Shown here: positions 1-11,037 of the stretch, piece after piece
Layout of the letters: each line of letters starts with the position of its first letter
Position numbering within the stretch: position 1 is the stretch's first letter
Assembly (NCBI GenBank): GCA_009731375.1
Contig: BJOX01000086.1
Location: 924,387-988,386, forward strand
Direction of reading: 5' to 3'
DNA length: 64,000 bases
Source: Paulinella micropora
Lineage: Eukaryota > Cercozoa > Imbricatea > Euglyphida
Notes under the pieces: model-generated
Databases searched by the model: none
What the model was told of the DNA's origin: nothing
Seen by the model: the letters and a program-made list of their open reading frames with translations, nothing else
Position numbers and translations under genes: made by a program

Positions 1-515
1 ATTAGACTATCAGGAAAGGTTGGCAAATTTTGTTGGTGTGGTCTGATGAACGTATGCCTTCGTTCTAGCAAGACATTTCAAGCACTTACAAGTACCCATT
101 AGTCTTATACACACTGCTAGAGACTTTCCTGGACGCACACGTTCCTTCATCACCCTAGCCTCCTGCCTACCCCTTCCTGCTTGTGAGAGTTTTTTGATTA
201 AAATCAACACATACAGTATCTGACTAGGAAATTGCCGTCTATCAATCAAAAAGAAAAAAAATAAGAAGCGAGAAAGAAAGAAAGATAATCCGAAGAGCAC
301 TTGTACATTTACATTTCCCATGTATCGCAATCAATATTTACAACGCTTATAAAAAACAGAAGAGAATGTTAAATGTCAGAAATTTTCTTGCTGATCTATC
401 AATGCATAAAGGACTCATGGTCCCCGCTTTGGTTGCCAAACAAGGATCGTTATCATTAGATTTCGATACGAATGCATGGATGATTGAAAATAATAGTGTG
501 AGCATCAGCATACAA

Positions 516-602
516 ACCAATCTAATTAAATAAATAAATATATTAAAAAGTAAGTAAGTAAGTAAATAAGTAAATAAGTAAATAAGTAAATAAGTAAATA
601 AG

Positions 603-682
<80 letters not shown>

Positions 683-804
683 AAATAAATAAGAAAGAAA
701 GAAAGAAGGAAGAAAAAGAAAAAAAGAAAGAAAAAAGAAAGAAGGAAAAAGAAAGAAGAAAGAAAGAAAGAAGAAAAAAGAAAGAAAAAATAAGTAAAAA
801 GAAA

Positions 805-840
<36 letters not shown>

Positions 841-1075
841 TTTAATTATAAAGAAAGAAATAAAAGTAAGTAAGTAAGTAAGTGAGTAAGTAAGTAAGTA
901 AGTAAGTAAATAAGTAAGTAAGTAAATAAGTAAAGAAAGAAAGAAAGAAAGAAAAGAAAGAAAAAGAAAGAAAGAAAGAAAAAGAAAGAAAGAAAGAAAG
1001 AAAAAAATTATTAAATAAATAAATAAATACAAATAAATAAATAAATAAATAAATAAATAAAAATAATAGTTTATA
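516..1075. repeat. AAAT/AAGT/AAAG tetranucleotide microsatellite tract
   Basis: About 550 bp built only of AAAT, AAGT and AAAG units in blocks: AAGT then AAAT near 545-690, AAAG from 690-840, AAGT from 865-930, AAAG to 1005, and AAAT to 1065. The long low-complexity ORFs crossing it (Leu/Phe/Ser/Tyr only) are an effect of the repeat and are not genes. Confidence 0.95.
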
Positions 1076-1230
1076 ATTATAATAACTACAACATATACAA
1101 CAACATGTATACGTACAATAAAAAAACAGAAACAACGTTAACATGATACAACAACAATAACAAGAAGTAAAAAATGAATAATGAAGTAAGTATGTAATTA
1201 CTATCACAAAAATAAATAAATAAAAAAACA

Positions 1231-1336
1231 AATAACAACAACAACAACAACAACAACAACAAAAACAACAACAACAACAACAGCAACAGCAACGACAACA
1301 ACAACAACAACAACTACTACAACAATACAAACAACT
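1231..1336. repeat. AAC trinucleotide microsatellite
   Basis: Roughly 100 bp of (CAA)n with occasional CAG and CGA interruptions. The Cys-rich and Leu-rich reading frames through it are spurious. Confidence 0.93.
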
Positions 1337-1856
1337 ATAACAACAAGAACTCATTCATGTGTGCTTAATATAGCTTTTCGGTAAACCTTGCGATTGGGTT
1401 GGCAGCACGCATAAATGGAAAGATCAGAAAGAGTTGCACTAACAAGTCTGAAAAAGCAGAAAAAACTGTGACAGGTGGCTGGTGTACTTGCTTTACCGTT
1501 GTGCAAAGTGTGGACCGGCTGGGCCTGCTGTTGGTTGGGTGGTAATTTTTTACCCTAGGCTCGACAGAAAACGAAGGTAAGTGTCCACCCCCCCTCCCCC
1601 CTCTCGATTCTAATTCTGGATATTTCCGTAACTGTGCCGGCGCGGCAAGATCAAAACAAGAAAACAAGCTTATATTATTTTTTCTTCTTTCTTTGAGAGT
1701 AGCTACAAACGGGAAAATTAGCAGTTATTAAACACAATACAAGAGTAAGTCGGTAGCACACATAAATGGAAAGAACATCAACCTACGAATTAGCCGTTAT
1801 AAAACAGCAATGATACTTGCCCTGGTACCAATCGTATATACACTCTAGCACATTCA

Positions 1857-3785
1857 AACAGCTTCGAGCTGACTCCCTGAGGAACCTGAGGATGGTACAG
1901 CAATACAATATCCCTTACCTGGAATCTGACTTGATCCAAGTGTGCATGCCTAACACCCTCAGCATCAGTCTTCCAGGTGCGCTCCGCCTCCCTATGCGCC
2001 TGCACTATTTGCTCCGCCTCCATCTTCGCCCGAAGTCTCACCCCAAACAACTCATCTGATCTGCCCATGAATCCTCTGGGTGCAGCAGTGAGGCTGGGAT
2101 GGCGGGCTCATATACCAACTGGTATGGTGAGAAGGAACCTTTTTGAACCACCTAGCGCTGTAGAGGGTAGGCAATTCATAGCAAATGCAAACGAGGATGC
2201 TGCCTCCATCCATCCCTTTTGGTTCTCCTTCTTCATACAATACATCTTCAGCGCAGCCTTGAGGGGTCTATGCACCCGCTCTATCTTGCCATTCGCTCTG
2301 GGGTTATAGGCGGTGACATATTGCAATTTCATGCAGTATTATGCATATAGCTTGTCGATGACTTCATTATTAAAGTCAGAGCCTCGGTCTGAGCATATTT
2401 TTCTCGGCACCCCAATCTGTGAGATGATCCTGTCAATCAACGCCTTGGCTGTTGTTTCGCCCGTAACGTCTTTGACTGGGACCACCCATACATAGTTGGT
2501 GGCTCTGTCTATGGCCGTTAGAAGGTATCTGTAACCTTCCGTCGTGACCGGGAAAGGTCCTACATGATCAGTGTGTAAGAACTCGAACATTCCTAAGTGT
2601 AAAGGAAAAGTCCCGATCAGGCCAAAATTCGCCTTCAATGGTGTTTTGGATGTCTTGCATGGGATGCATGCATTGACCTGTTCATCAATATTCTCCTTCA
2701 TCTTCTTCCACCAGAATCATGTCGAAATGAACATATGTGTTCTTTGTCGGCCCGGATGCGCCAGTAGTGGGCAGTTATGAGCAGCGACAAAAATGATGTG
2801 TCTGAGTTTCTCAGGAACCCAGAGAGTCCATTTGTCTGGTTGTGATGCATAGCGCCCGTGTTGGCCTTTGTACCACAAGAGACCGTCTCTCCACCCCATC
2901 TCCTTCTGTTGCTCCTTAATCTCCTTCGTCATTTTCAGCTCGTTCGGGTTCTTGTATAGCTGTATTAGCTCTTTGAACTCCGGATCGAGAGCCTGTTGCT
3001 GTCTCCATGCAGTGGGTGAGGCTATGTGGATAGTCCCATCCTCTAGCTGCACTCCTATCCTCTCAGGGTTTTCGTCTAACTCCTCCTTGTTCTCCTGCGG
3101 GGGTTCCGCATATGCTTCTTGCTTAATCTCTTCTTGTTTTATCTCCGCCTTCATATTCTCATATGCTTCATAGGACCACTCAGCATCCTCGAGGACATGT
3201 GCTGTACAACATATCCCATGATCCGGACCTTGCGGGCTGTGACGTAGACCCGATCGGTTATATCGGACCCCTCTCGCCATCTGCATCGACTCGATATGAT
3301 GCACTTCGTATGTGCAGTCTGGGGATAGATCCTCCATTTCTGCTGACGATACGAGAGCTGCCACCTCTGAGTGAAACTCTAGCCTGGAGAGGCTGTCAGC
3401 GACAACATTTCGCTTGCCGGGTAGATGGACCATCGTAAAATTGAAACATTACAAGAATGCCTGCCATCTCGCTAGACGGCCAGTTTGTTAATGATTCATC
3501 AGCCATAGTAAATTCTGGTGATCAGTCCTTACTTTTAACTGAGGTCCCCCCCCCACAAATACTCTCTCAACCGTTTGAGGGCCCAGACCACCGCCAGTGC
3601 CTCTCTCTGTCTCGTACAATAGTTTCGCTCCGTAGAGCACAACTTCCTACTTGTGAACATGATCGGGCGCAACTTTTTCTCCTCATCTTCCTGTTGTAAG
3701 ACTGCACCGATCGCGAACTTTGATGCGTCTGTGTCGACTACGAATTGCTTCGAAAGTCAGGCATCATCAGCACGAGTCCGCCATC
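1857..3785 (-). pseudogene. Decayed RNase H-integrase segment of gypsy copy 1
   Basis: The frame pieces match the integrase ORF of copy 2 (18972-21722): the RNase H end and linker (3433-2717), the integrase zinc region and catalytic core (2701-2339), and core and C-terminal pieces (2332-1790). Breaks seen directly are a stop near 2717 where copy 2 has two Arg codons just before the FWW motif, a poly-C expansion near 3548 that shifts the RNase H frame, and further small indels near 2110-2335. The DDE core residues are still readable (HTD, CSDRGSDF, KIERVHR). The 3' part is deleted from 1856. It is an inactive remnant. Confidence 0.85.
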
Positions 3786-3885
3786 CTTCAGATCTTTATA
3801 AATTAGATCTTTGAGCGTGTTGTACGCTTCTAAAGCTTCATCATCCCACTTCTCAAAATCACCGAAGTCGATCATTCTCTCCAAC

Positions 3886-5847
3886 TTAGCCCGAGTTGCA
3901 CCCCAATTGGGTATGAACTGGCTGTAATATTGCGCAATCGCAAGAAATGAGTGCAGCTCTGTGCGATTCTTCTGCCTCTGCCATGATCTCCTCCCTCTTC
4001 TCTTTGGATATCGAGACTCTATTATAAGAGATTTCGTACCCCAAATATGTCACGTTTGTCTTTGCGAGTTGACATTTCTTCAAATTACATTTCAGGCCAA
4101 ATAGTTTGATACGCCTGAAAATGTCTGTTAGATGGTCGATGTGCTCTTCCATCGTATTGGAGTACACGATAATGTCATCGATGTAACAAAATGCGTACTC
4201 TCCCTCCTTCTGTCCTCTTCTCCTCATGAAACATCCCTCTGTCTGGTCATCATATTTGCTACTCAGCATGCTTTGCATCGCTTTCTGAAAGAGTCCCGGG
4301 GCCTGTTTGAGTCCCATCGGAAGTACTTTCCACTGATATATCTCCATTCCTACTACAAATGCAGTCAGCCATCTGGACTTTTCATCCAGTGGAATTTGCC
4401 AGAAGCCATTCTTCAGATCAATGACTGAGTATAGCTTGGCGTTCCGCAATACTCGCCTTCCTTCTTCAAGAGTAGGTAATGGATTTCGTTCCTCCTCTAA
4501 AATTTTATTGACGCGGGCATAGTTAACCGTTAAGCGCCATTCTCCTCCCGGTTTAGGCACCAGTCTCGGTTGGGAAACTATTGGAGATGTCGATCTCTCA
4601 ATGAAATCCTCATCGAGTAACTGCCGTGCTTGTTCTTCTGCGATCTTTGCTTCATGTATACTCAGATTTGCCCGTCGTGGCGCCGGTGAAGGCTCAGCAC
4701 CTGGTATTTTACAAATAACCGCGGTGAAGTCTTCCGGCTTGACACCTCCCGCTTGAGGGGGGTCAAAAATCATTTTGTTCGCCTTCAATCTCTCTTTCAA
4801 AACCTCTTTCTCCTTCTCCGTACCTGCTCCTCCTGCCAATTTCTCGTCTATCGCCGCCTTAAACTCCTCCTCTGACATTCTCTTGTGATGCTTGAGGGGT
4901 GCTCTGTCCTCCTCCAAGCCCAACTCTTCTTCTGATATATCGTCCATTCCCGTTTTTTCATATGTGGCAGTGTCTGGTTCGTCGTCCTCCGCCAGACCTA
5001 CCAACATATCTATTAATCTCGCATATTGCAACGGAGCTTTTCGGGTGTAGAAACCATCGAAGCATGTGAATGCTTGAGGAATCAATTTCAACTTGTCCTG
5101 GTCTCTGAGCTTCCGCTTGTATGCACTGCTCTGCTCACGAGTCCCGAGACGACAAGCCACCACTAAGTGTTGCTTCCGTGAGGGCACCGGTATCGGATGA
5201 TCAATAAGCCGGTCCCGTATCTCCTGCGCCCATATCGCCTTCTCATTGTACGGGAGTATGACCGTATATGGTTTATTATTTTCAAAAAGAGTGCGCAGGC
5301 ACTTTTTCACTTCTGTCAGTGAGCGCGGCCACGTAGGCTCGTCACCCCAGAATTCGGTAATAAAGCTTTTAATATCTTCTGCCGGGATATCAGGGAGTCG
5401 TCCCCTTCTCCTCGGTATAAACTCCTGTCTGTCCTTCTCTTCCACCTTTACGTGAAAGCAATACCCGTTGGTAATATATACATCGGCCCCTGCTCCTTCT
5501 TCAAATCTCGCCAACGATGGGCACCTTTTTCCCATGCATATAATCTCCTCTTTCCTCTTTTCAATGAGATCGTCTATCGACTTTTTATCCCATTGTGTAG
5601 AGACTGTAGCCGTATAGACCTCCGCCTCTCTCTTGTCTGACAGGTTTGAACCATCTTTAGACACCGCGTCCGTTGGCATATATGCCTCATATGCGTGTGT
5701 AATGGCCACCTGTTTCCCTTCCGATGCTACCCCTAGGTGTAGGGCCTCGTATGAGTCAATAGCATGGAGAGAGTCGACAGTATATTCTTCTCCTGGCTCT
5801 ACGCCGTATATGACTCTTTTGGCGGCGCAATCAATCACTACGTTCAT
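3886..5847 (-). CDS. Gypsy pol fragment, copy 1: protease C-terminus, long linker, reverse transcriptase
   Basis: A 653-codon open frame whose predicted protein appears identical to the one at 21936-23897. Residues 1-20 look like the end of a retropepsin domain. Residues about 40-360 are a charged linker I do not recognise. Residues about 400-640 are a Ty3/gypsy RT with VPKPGGEWRL, the SVIDLKNGFWQIPL fingers/palm motif, MGLKQAPGLFQ and the catalytic YIDD at about residue 556. The frame ends early because of an indel shared with copy 2 (around 3965-3980), after which the thumb and RNase H continue in other frames. The ATG is not necessarily a start, since the same frame continues upstream past a TAA at 5890-5892 into protease-like sequence. 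It is a fragment of pol and not a complete gene. Confidence 0.8.
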   Translation of the reverse strand: MNVVIDCAAKRVIYGVEPGEEYTVDSLHAIDSYEALHLGVASEGKQVAITHAYEAYMPTDAVSKDGSNLSDKREAEVYTATVSTQWDKKSIDDLIEKRKEEIICMGKRCPSLARFEEGAGADVYITNGYCFHVKVEEKDRQEFIPRRRGRLPDIPAEDIKSFITEFWGDEPTWPRSLTEVKKCLRTLFENNKPYTVILPYNEKAIWAQEIRDRLIDHPIPVPSRKQHLVVACRLGTREQSSAYKRKLRDQDKLKLIPQAFTCFDGFYTRKAPLQYARLIDMLVGLAEDDEPDTATYEKTGMDDISEEELGLEEDRAPLKHHKRMSEEEFKAAIDEKLAGGAGTEKEKEVLKERLKANKMIFDPPQAGGVKPEDFTAVICKIPGAEPSPAPRRANLSIHEAKIAEEQARQLLDEDFIERSTSPIVSQPRLVPKPGGEWRLTVNYARVNKILEEERNPLPTLEEGRRVLRNAKLYSVIDLKNGFWQIPLDEKSRWLTAFVVGMEIYQWKVLPMGLKQAPGLFQKAMQSMLSSKYDDQTEGCFMRRRGQKEGEYAFCYIDDIIVYSNTMEEHIDHLTDIFRRIKLFGLKCNLKKCQLAKTNVTYLGYEISYNRVSISKEKREEIMAEAEESHRAALISCDCAILQPVHTQLGCNSG

Positions 5848-5859
5848 TGTCGCCAGTTG

Positions 5860-8800
5860 GTCGTACGATAAAAGAACAGATCCGTGGTATTAGGGGACAA
5901 CGTACAAGTCCACTCGATATACTCGTCCGGATTTCAACTTTAAATTTAAAGTGATGATGCCCGTTATATCCGTTCGGCTACAACTCCTTTTAAGGTGCCC
6001 GATGACTTTTTCATATTAGTTTCTAACCACGCTTGGTGCTTCATAGTAAATTTTCGGCCGACAACATTAATATTCGCCATAGTATCATTACCAACGTTTG
6101 TAAACTGGTATTTAATGTTTCACAAAAAAGGTTTGTATAGCATAAAGCGTCTGGTCGGTGACTTTTTAAGGCCATTTCGAGGAACTTGTGTTCTAACATC
6201 TGTATTCTCTTTTCGAGGTTCGCCGTGTCCCCCATTCTCTGCCGTCTTTGTATTGTCCTTTTGGGTATTGTTCATAGGCAAAGGATGATTGTCCTTGCTT
6301 TCTTTGTTTGAGTCCGACACTGAGGCGAGATCGTTGTACTTCCTCCTCCTTGTCTGTTGTTTGTCTTGGCAAATTAATAAGATTTACCACCAGCTCTATT
6401 CTTACTCTCTTCGGCTGTGGCTGCGACGGGCCCGCCTGCTTTCTCTTCGCCAGCGCTCTGCTCGCCTGCCTATTAGCAGCATGCACTGATTGTTGTCGTG
6501 ATGGGTGTTGGTATTGTACTACCTTTGGGTTGGTCTGTAGCCTGCTGTGGGCTCTGTCAGACTCACTGGTACCCTTGGCTGGTACCTGCCCAGCGGTGTG
6601 TTGTGCAATGTTTGTCGTTCTGTTTCTTCCTCCTTCTCTAGTCACTGGAATACCTCAATTCTTTTACCTGGGTCGGTCTCAGTGTCGGTAGTGGTCGCGC
6701 CTAATGTCGCGTAGGCCTGTGGTGTTGAGGAACTCGAGCTTGAGCTCGAGCTGTCTGCCCAGCCCACGTTTCTGTTGTACGGTCGCCCTGCGCTGCCGTA
6801 TCCACCTCGGCCACCCCATCTTCCTCCTCTGCCGAAAAATACACCTCTTCCTCCTCCTCTTCTTCCAAATTCCCTCTCTCCCCCGCGAATGTATGTGCCT
6901 CGTGCGACAGGGGCTCCTCCTTCTCGATTGATTCCTCTCCCTACGCCTCCTCCTCGTATTCCTCCTCGTCATCTACTTGCGACTTCTATAGCTGCAGTTT
7001 TCTGATCATCTCTAGTGAAAAGAGAATGGATTGCGTCAGCTAATTCATTGTCCTCGATATCCTGCAACTTCCACCCCTGATCATTGCGCAGTCGGCGCAG
7101 AATGGCGACGGTAGCGTTTTCGTCCGACCGTATGTTCTTGAGGAGTGTTTGTGGGATTCGGGGGTCTACACGTGCTTGTACTGGCATTTCTTCTGTGTGT
7201 GTGTTTAAAGCATTGTGCACGTGCCCACTAACGAATGCAAGGTATGTTAGCCCCTTCATGGCTGCTCTCTCTTTGCCGCTTTCCTAGAGATCGTTGCGTG
7301 TGTGCGGTTGCGGTTGAGCAGAAGCCGGTGCAGAACCGATCAAGGATGCTGTCTGGCTGTCGAGCCTCTGACAAGCGTACTTCGTTCCATAACCCTTTTT
7401 GGTTCACTGCCTTAGTCGTGGCCCCAAAGACGCTCATCTCCAGGAAGTTCAAGTGCTTTACCTTGTCGAACTTCAAGGTTTTGCAGTCTTGAATGAGCAG
7501 TGTGAGCTTATTTTTTGTTATAAACATGCAAAGCACTGAGGAAATATAGAAGTATGGCTTTGTGGTTGTAAAAGAGAGTGTACTGGGTGCACACATTTGT
7601 TAAGACAGATGCAAGCTGAGTGACAGACTGCAACTGCTCAGATACCAAGTCGAATATTTCAAACCCAATCAATGTGCCCGTGCACAAGTGTTGGTATCCA
7701 TTCGCCTTAAAGTATCGAATGAGGGCAGCAATGGCCAGAGTACAACTCATCTCTGCATGTCTACCTCTCCTTGCTAACTCCTCCTCCCCTCTGTAGCTCT
7801 CGTAAGTCCCTCGATCAAATCCAGCTCCAAGGAGGGATCGATCACAGAGGTGCTCTAGGACTTCATACTCCTGCTCCACCTCACATTGGTTCTGCTGGAA
7901 GCATCTGTCCATCTCATGGAACCTAGCCATGGGGGACTTCTCTGTGTCAGCCTCGTTGGCAGTGATAGCATAGAGCCTTAAGGCCTCCTCCCCCAATCTT
8001 GATTTTAGCTAGGGCTGCCTGCAGCGCCTGCTTTTTCTTCTGGGAGTCAGTCAAATTAATTACTGTCCCTCCCCCTTGGGGTCCTCCCCCTGTGTGTCCC
8101 CCTCCTCCTTTCCTGGGAGCTGGGCTAGGTGGTAGGTGGAGCAGTTGGCGGTGGAGCCGCCCGTGCTACTGCCATTGCCACAGCTATCTTCTCCTTCTGC
8201 TCCTTCTCCTCTCTCTGTCTCATCTCTTCTTCTTTTACCAGTCGTGCTAGATGAGTCACGAACTGTGCTAGCACTGTGGCACTAGAGAGGAAATGTGCAT
8301 TTTCTTTCATGAAAGTCTTATCAGCTCTGTTCTTGGCTGGGATTGCTGTGAGAGGGCCTTTAACAATAGAGTGATTTTTTGTGTGTGCACATTGCTTCCA
8401 TGTTGATTTTCTGTCCTTCCCCTCAAAGAGGCACTTATGGAGCTGTGTGAGGCGTTCAAGCACCTGACAAGAATGGTCAACCCATCGTAGACAGGATGTT
8501 GCCTTGTGTTGTCTTTCAGGGCTTTGTACATCTCGTTGTAAGCAGTGTGTAGGCAGTTACAAAAGCTTAAAGGGCAAACTCAATGCCACTTTGGTTTCTA
8601 CCTTCGAATTTTCTATTTATATTCTTGATATCAGTGGGGACACCACAAACAGACAGCCATGCTGCAGTTGTGCGTTTATTCCTCCACTGTATGCTTGTGC
8701 GTTCATAAAATTCCGCAACTAGCACAGCAGCGTAGAGGGTCGCAGAGATGTCGTATATGTCGCTCTGTGTAAGAGTGTCGCCATATTTGATATATAGCAA

Positions 8801-8955
8801 TGGCACTCTTTATTGCTCAGTCCTCACTTTGACATGCTTCGCGAGGTCGGGAATTTCGATCACGAGGTTGCTTTGACCCTGCACTGGTCGATTCCTCTTC
8901 TCATAAGGAATATAGATGTGTGTTTTATAATAGTCTGGGTAGTTATGGAAGAAGG
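5860..8955 (-). pseudogene. Decayed gag and protease-like region of gypsy copy 1
   Basis: Homologous to 23900-27000 of copy 2, with roughly one base in ten changed and many indels. Recognisable pieces are the Gag middle region (7996-7508), the part corresponding to the CCCH finger (about 7240-7330, disrupted), the Arg/Gly-rich tail (6700-6970), the Gag C-terminus ending at a TGA at 6642-6644 followed by CTAG, and a protease-like segment (6041-6235) broken by an indel. At 8215-8245 copy 1 keeps an open frame exactly where copy 2 has a TGA (26269-26271), showing that the two gag halves of copy 2 were originally one ORF. The 5' end is cut at about 8957. Confidence 0.8.
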
Positions 8956-8957
8956 CA

Positions 8958-9352
8958 TATGACCCTCTGGAAAATACCAGGGGCCGGAAAGTCGTAGGTC
9001 GTACGGATTGCGTATATTAAAGTTATAAATGCAGAAAAGCTAATTATGCATTAAAAGCAAATAATCAACAATATTAATGCAAATTTAATACATTTTTAGA
9101 GTTGAAAACACTTTTATCTTCGCTGCAGTACCATCTAACAGTTCGCAAACTCATCGCGAAATCAGTCCGCACAACGCAAACACACGTGTCAATGCCAAAG
9201 TTAATATATTATTATTCATACAAACCATAATTTTACTGCAGCAAAAACGCATGAAAATGCAATTAAAATAAAACAAAATAATAAAACTAAGTTGCCTGGG
9301 CAATAGGTGCGCTCGGGACTCCGTGCCACCGCACCAGACGCCACCCGTCCCG
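8958..9352. other. AT-rich spacer, no gene seen
   Basis: No ORF, repeat or RNA gene is recognisable between the truncated end of gypsy copy 1 and the Gly-rich gene on the minus strand. Confidence 0.5.
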
Positions 9353-10310
9353 CTAATCCAAGCGGGAGGCCATGTGGTTGATAAAAGAAGTGCTCTGCTG
9401 CTGCGACTGCGACAAATATGCGTTTGTCTGCTGCTGGGAATGGGCTAAATAAACAGAAAGGCAGTTGGCACCTTGATGATAGCCCGGCTGCCAAATTACC
9501 GGCAGCTGCTGGCCTCCGTAACCGCCGTACATGCCATTATTGCGGCCGCCACCGCCATTCCCATCGCCGCCGCCACCGCCATGCCAGTGGTTGTCATTCT
9601 GCTCACCCCCGACGCCACTGTTTCGTGCATTCGCGAAACGAATATGCGGCTCCACAAGCACGTCGACGGCCTTCTGCAAGAACTCCTTAGTGGGCCCGCC
9701 CGGGTGGTCATCCCAATACTTTTTGGTCGCTACGGGATCTATGTCCTCTTCATAGCAGAAACGCAGGTCATCGATGACTTTACCTCCTCTCCGGGGACCT
9801 TAGCCCTCACAGCGAGGAGAAGCTGGCGCTTCCACAACTTGAACGCTTTGGGGGCAGGTGTGCCCTGCTTCTCTGGCAGCAGCTGTCGACCAGGCCTGCG
9901 CAAGACATCACTAATACAATATTGGACCAAGCAGAGCATATTTACCCGATCAAAAAGACTACTTCGGGAGGCACTTGCTTGGTTACCACGAAATCAAGCT
10001 ACAAAGCATATTGCATGGCACATACCTACTTATTGCTGCGTTTCGTACCACCAAGTCGAGCCCGAGATTGCTCCAGTACTGCCCCTGAGGCAACCACGCA
10101 AAGTACGCAACCTCCGCGTCAGCCTCGTCCGGGCCATCGTGCACGGTGTACGCCATGACCAGCCTGCGCAGATCATGTTTATAAGTGAAAACAAGCAGTG
10201 TTCAAATTGCATACGCTTTCATCTTGTCCCTCTGCTCTTCGGGGGACGCTGAGGGCGCAAATTTGTAGTAATATTGCGTGATGGGCTTGACGATGAATGT
10301 CAAGTTGGAT
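9353..10310 (-). CDS. Multi-exon host gene with Gly/Gln-rich C-terminus, function unknown
   Basis: Three exons join in frame at GT-AG sites on the minus strand. One ends at 10215 (donor GTATGC) and joins 10163-10026 (acceptor TGCGCAG at 10164-10170, donor GTATGTG). That one joins 9895 (acceptor TTGCGCAG). Both joins keep one reading frame. Near 9784 the frame changes, either through a 110-nt intron (9674-9783, GTAAAG...TTGCAG) or a single-base indel; the intervening frame also looks protein-like. The last part contains a GGGGGDGNGGGG stretch and Gln-rich segments and ends at a stop at 9353. I see no known domain. The 5' end is unclear and may include 10455-10652. Clean in-frame joins argue for a real gene rather than repeat shadow. 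Confidence 0.55.
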
Positions 10311-10454
10311 TTGAATGTCAATATTAAGTAATGAATGTCAAGGCCTGAGCTCGCGTACTCACAAGGGACCCGGGCAACGGTGGATCAGTCTATTTCAAAT
10401 GCCCTTGCTCGCAGCACCTGAGTCTTCCTGGAGCAATCTAGCGTCGATTGCAGG

Positions 10455-10652
10455 CTAGTCATCCTCCTCCCCATTCAAGATCGGACCCGGCGGCGTATCA
10501 TTATCCAAGCGCAACACAGCATCGGCGCCTAAGAGGCTAGCCTTCGCCGCGCTGCTGATTTTGCTGAGCTCGGCCAAATCCTTGAGGACTTCGTCCTGGG
10601 TGCGAGCGCCGCCCTTCTCGGGCTGGTCATTCACGAACCTACAGTTTGGCAT
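10455..10652 (-). CDS. Short hypothetical ORF, possible upstream exon of the 9.35-10.3 kb gene
   Basis: A 65-codon frame starting MPNCRFVNDQ and ending in NGEEDD. It is hydrophilic, with an Ala-rich helical-looking middle. The start lies next to a possible acceptor (AACTGTAG). Its position, strand and composition fit an upstream exon of the neighbouring minus-strand gene, but I cannot show the join. No family is recognised. Confidence 0.35.
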   Translation of the reverse strand: MPNCRFVNDQPEKGGARTQDEVLKDLAELSKISSAAKASLLGADAVLRLDNDTPPGPILNGEEDD

Positions 10653-10690
10653 ACCATTCGCACTCAGGCAGAAGGACGAGATAATTATGA

Positions 10691-10979
10691 TTACACTGCA
10701 GTCTCGCCAGTGCTTCCATCCTGCGCTGCTGCTGCAGCAGCAGCTTTGGCTTCTGCAGCAGAAGCAGCCTTAGCAGCAGGAGCTTTAGCTTCAGCTGCGG
10801 GTGCGTCACCTTGGCTGTTGCGCACACATGCATGTTTGGTATAGATGCAACGCTAGTTAAGACAACCTGTCGGGGTTGTAGCTCAGCTTTCGCGCGCGGC
10901 TTTTTGCTCCAACCTTGGGTGCCGCCTTCTTTGCTCCCTTTTTTGATCCATTTTTGCTTCCTGGGACTTTGCCAGCGGA
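10691..10979 (-). CDS. C-terminal exons of a Lys/Ala/Gly-rich basic protein
   Basis: Two minus-strand exons, 10979-10867 and 10814-10691, flank a 52-nt GT-AG intron (10815-10866). Splicing joins them in frame, turning a stop-containing frame into one continuous reading frame. The first exon encodes a KKGAKKAAPKVGAKSRARK-type basic stretch; the second an Ala/Lys/Glu-rich tail ending ETAV and a TAA. An acceptor (TTTGTATAG) precedes the first exon at 10980. Upstream coding sequence would lie in or beyond the gap at 11038-11470. Composition resembles linker-histone or ribosomal-protein tails, but there is no domain to name it by. Confidence 0.5.
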
Positions 10980-11004
10980 CTATACAAACATGATCACACA
11001 TGCA

Positions 11005-11012
<8 letters not shown>

Positions 11013-11037
<25 letters not shown>

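Larger units (their letters stand above)
1777..8957 (-). mobile_element. Ty3/gypsy-type LTR retrotransposon, copy 1 (truncated and internally deleted)
   Basis: This stretch aligns from end to end, on the minus strand, with the fuller copy at 17954-28159. It carries recognisable gag, protease-like, RT, RNase H and integrase sequence in retroviral order. Homology begins at 1777, matching copy 2 from 18190. At 1856/1857 it jumps to copy 2 position 19909, so about 1.64 kb (the integrase tail and 3' UTR) is missing. It stops near 8957, inside gag, so the gag N-terminus, leader and 5' LTR are absent. No LTR is recognisable at either end. The pol part is almost identical to copy 2 while gag is clearly diverged. 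The copy cannot be autonomous. Confidence 0.9.

Noticed and set aside
526-1354. Several 75-170 codon ORFs on the minus strand rich in Leu, Phe, Tyr or Cys
   Set aside because: Pure translations of AAAT/AAAG/AAC microsatellites.
9473-10252. 259-codon plus-strand ORF
   Set aside because: The minus strand here has three exons that splice in frame with protein-like composition; the plus frame looks like an antisense shadow with odd composition.
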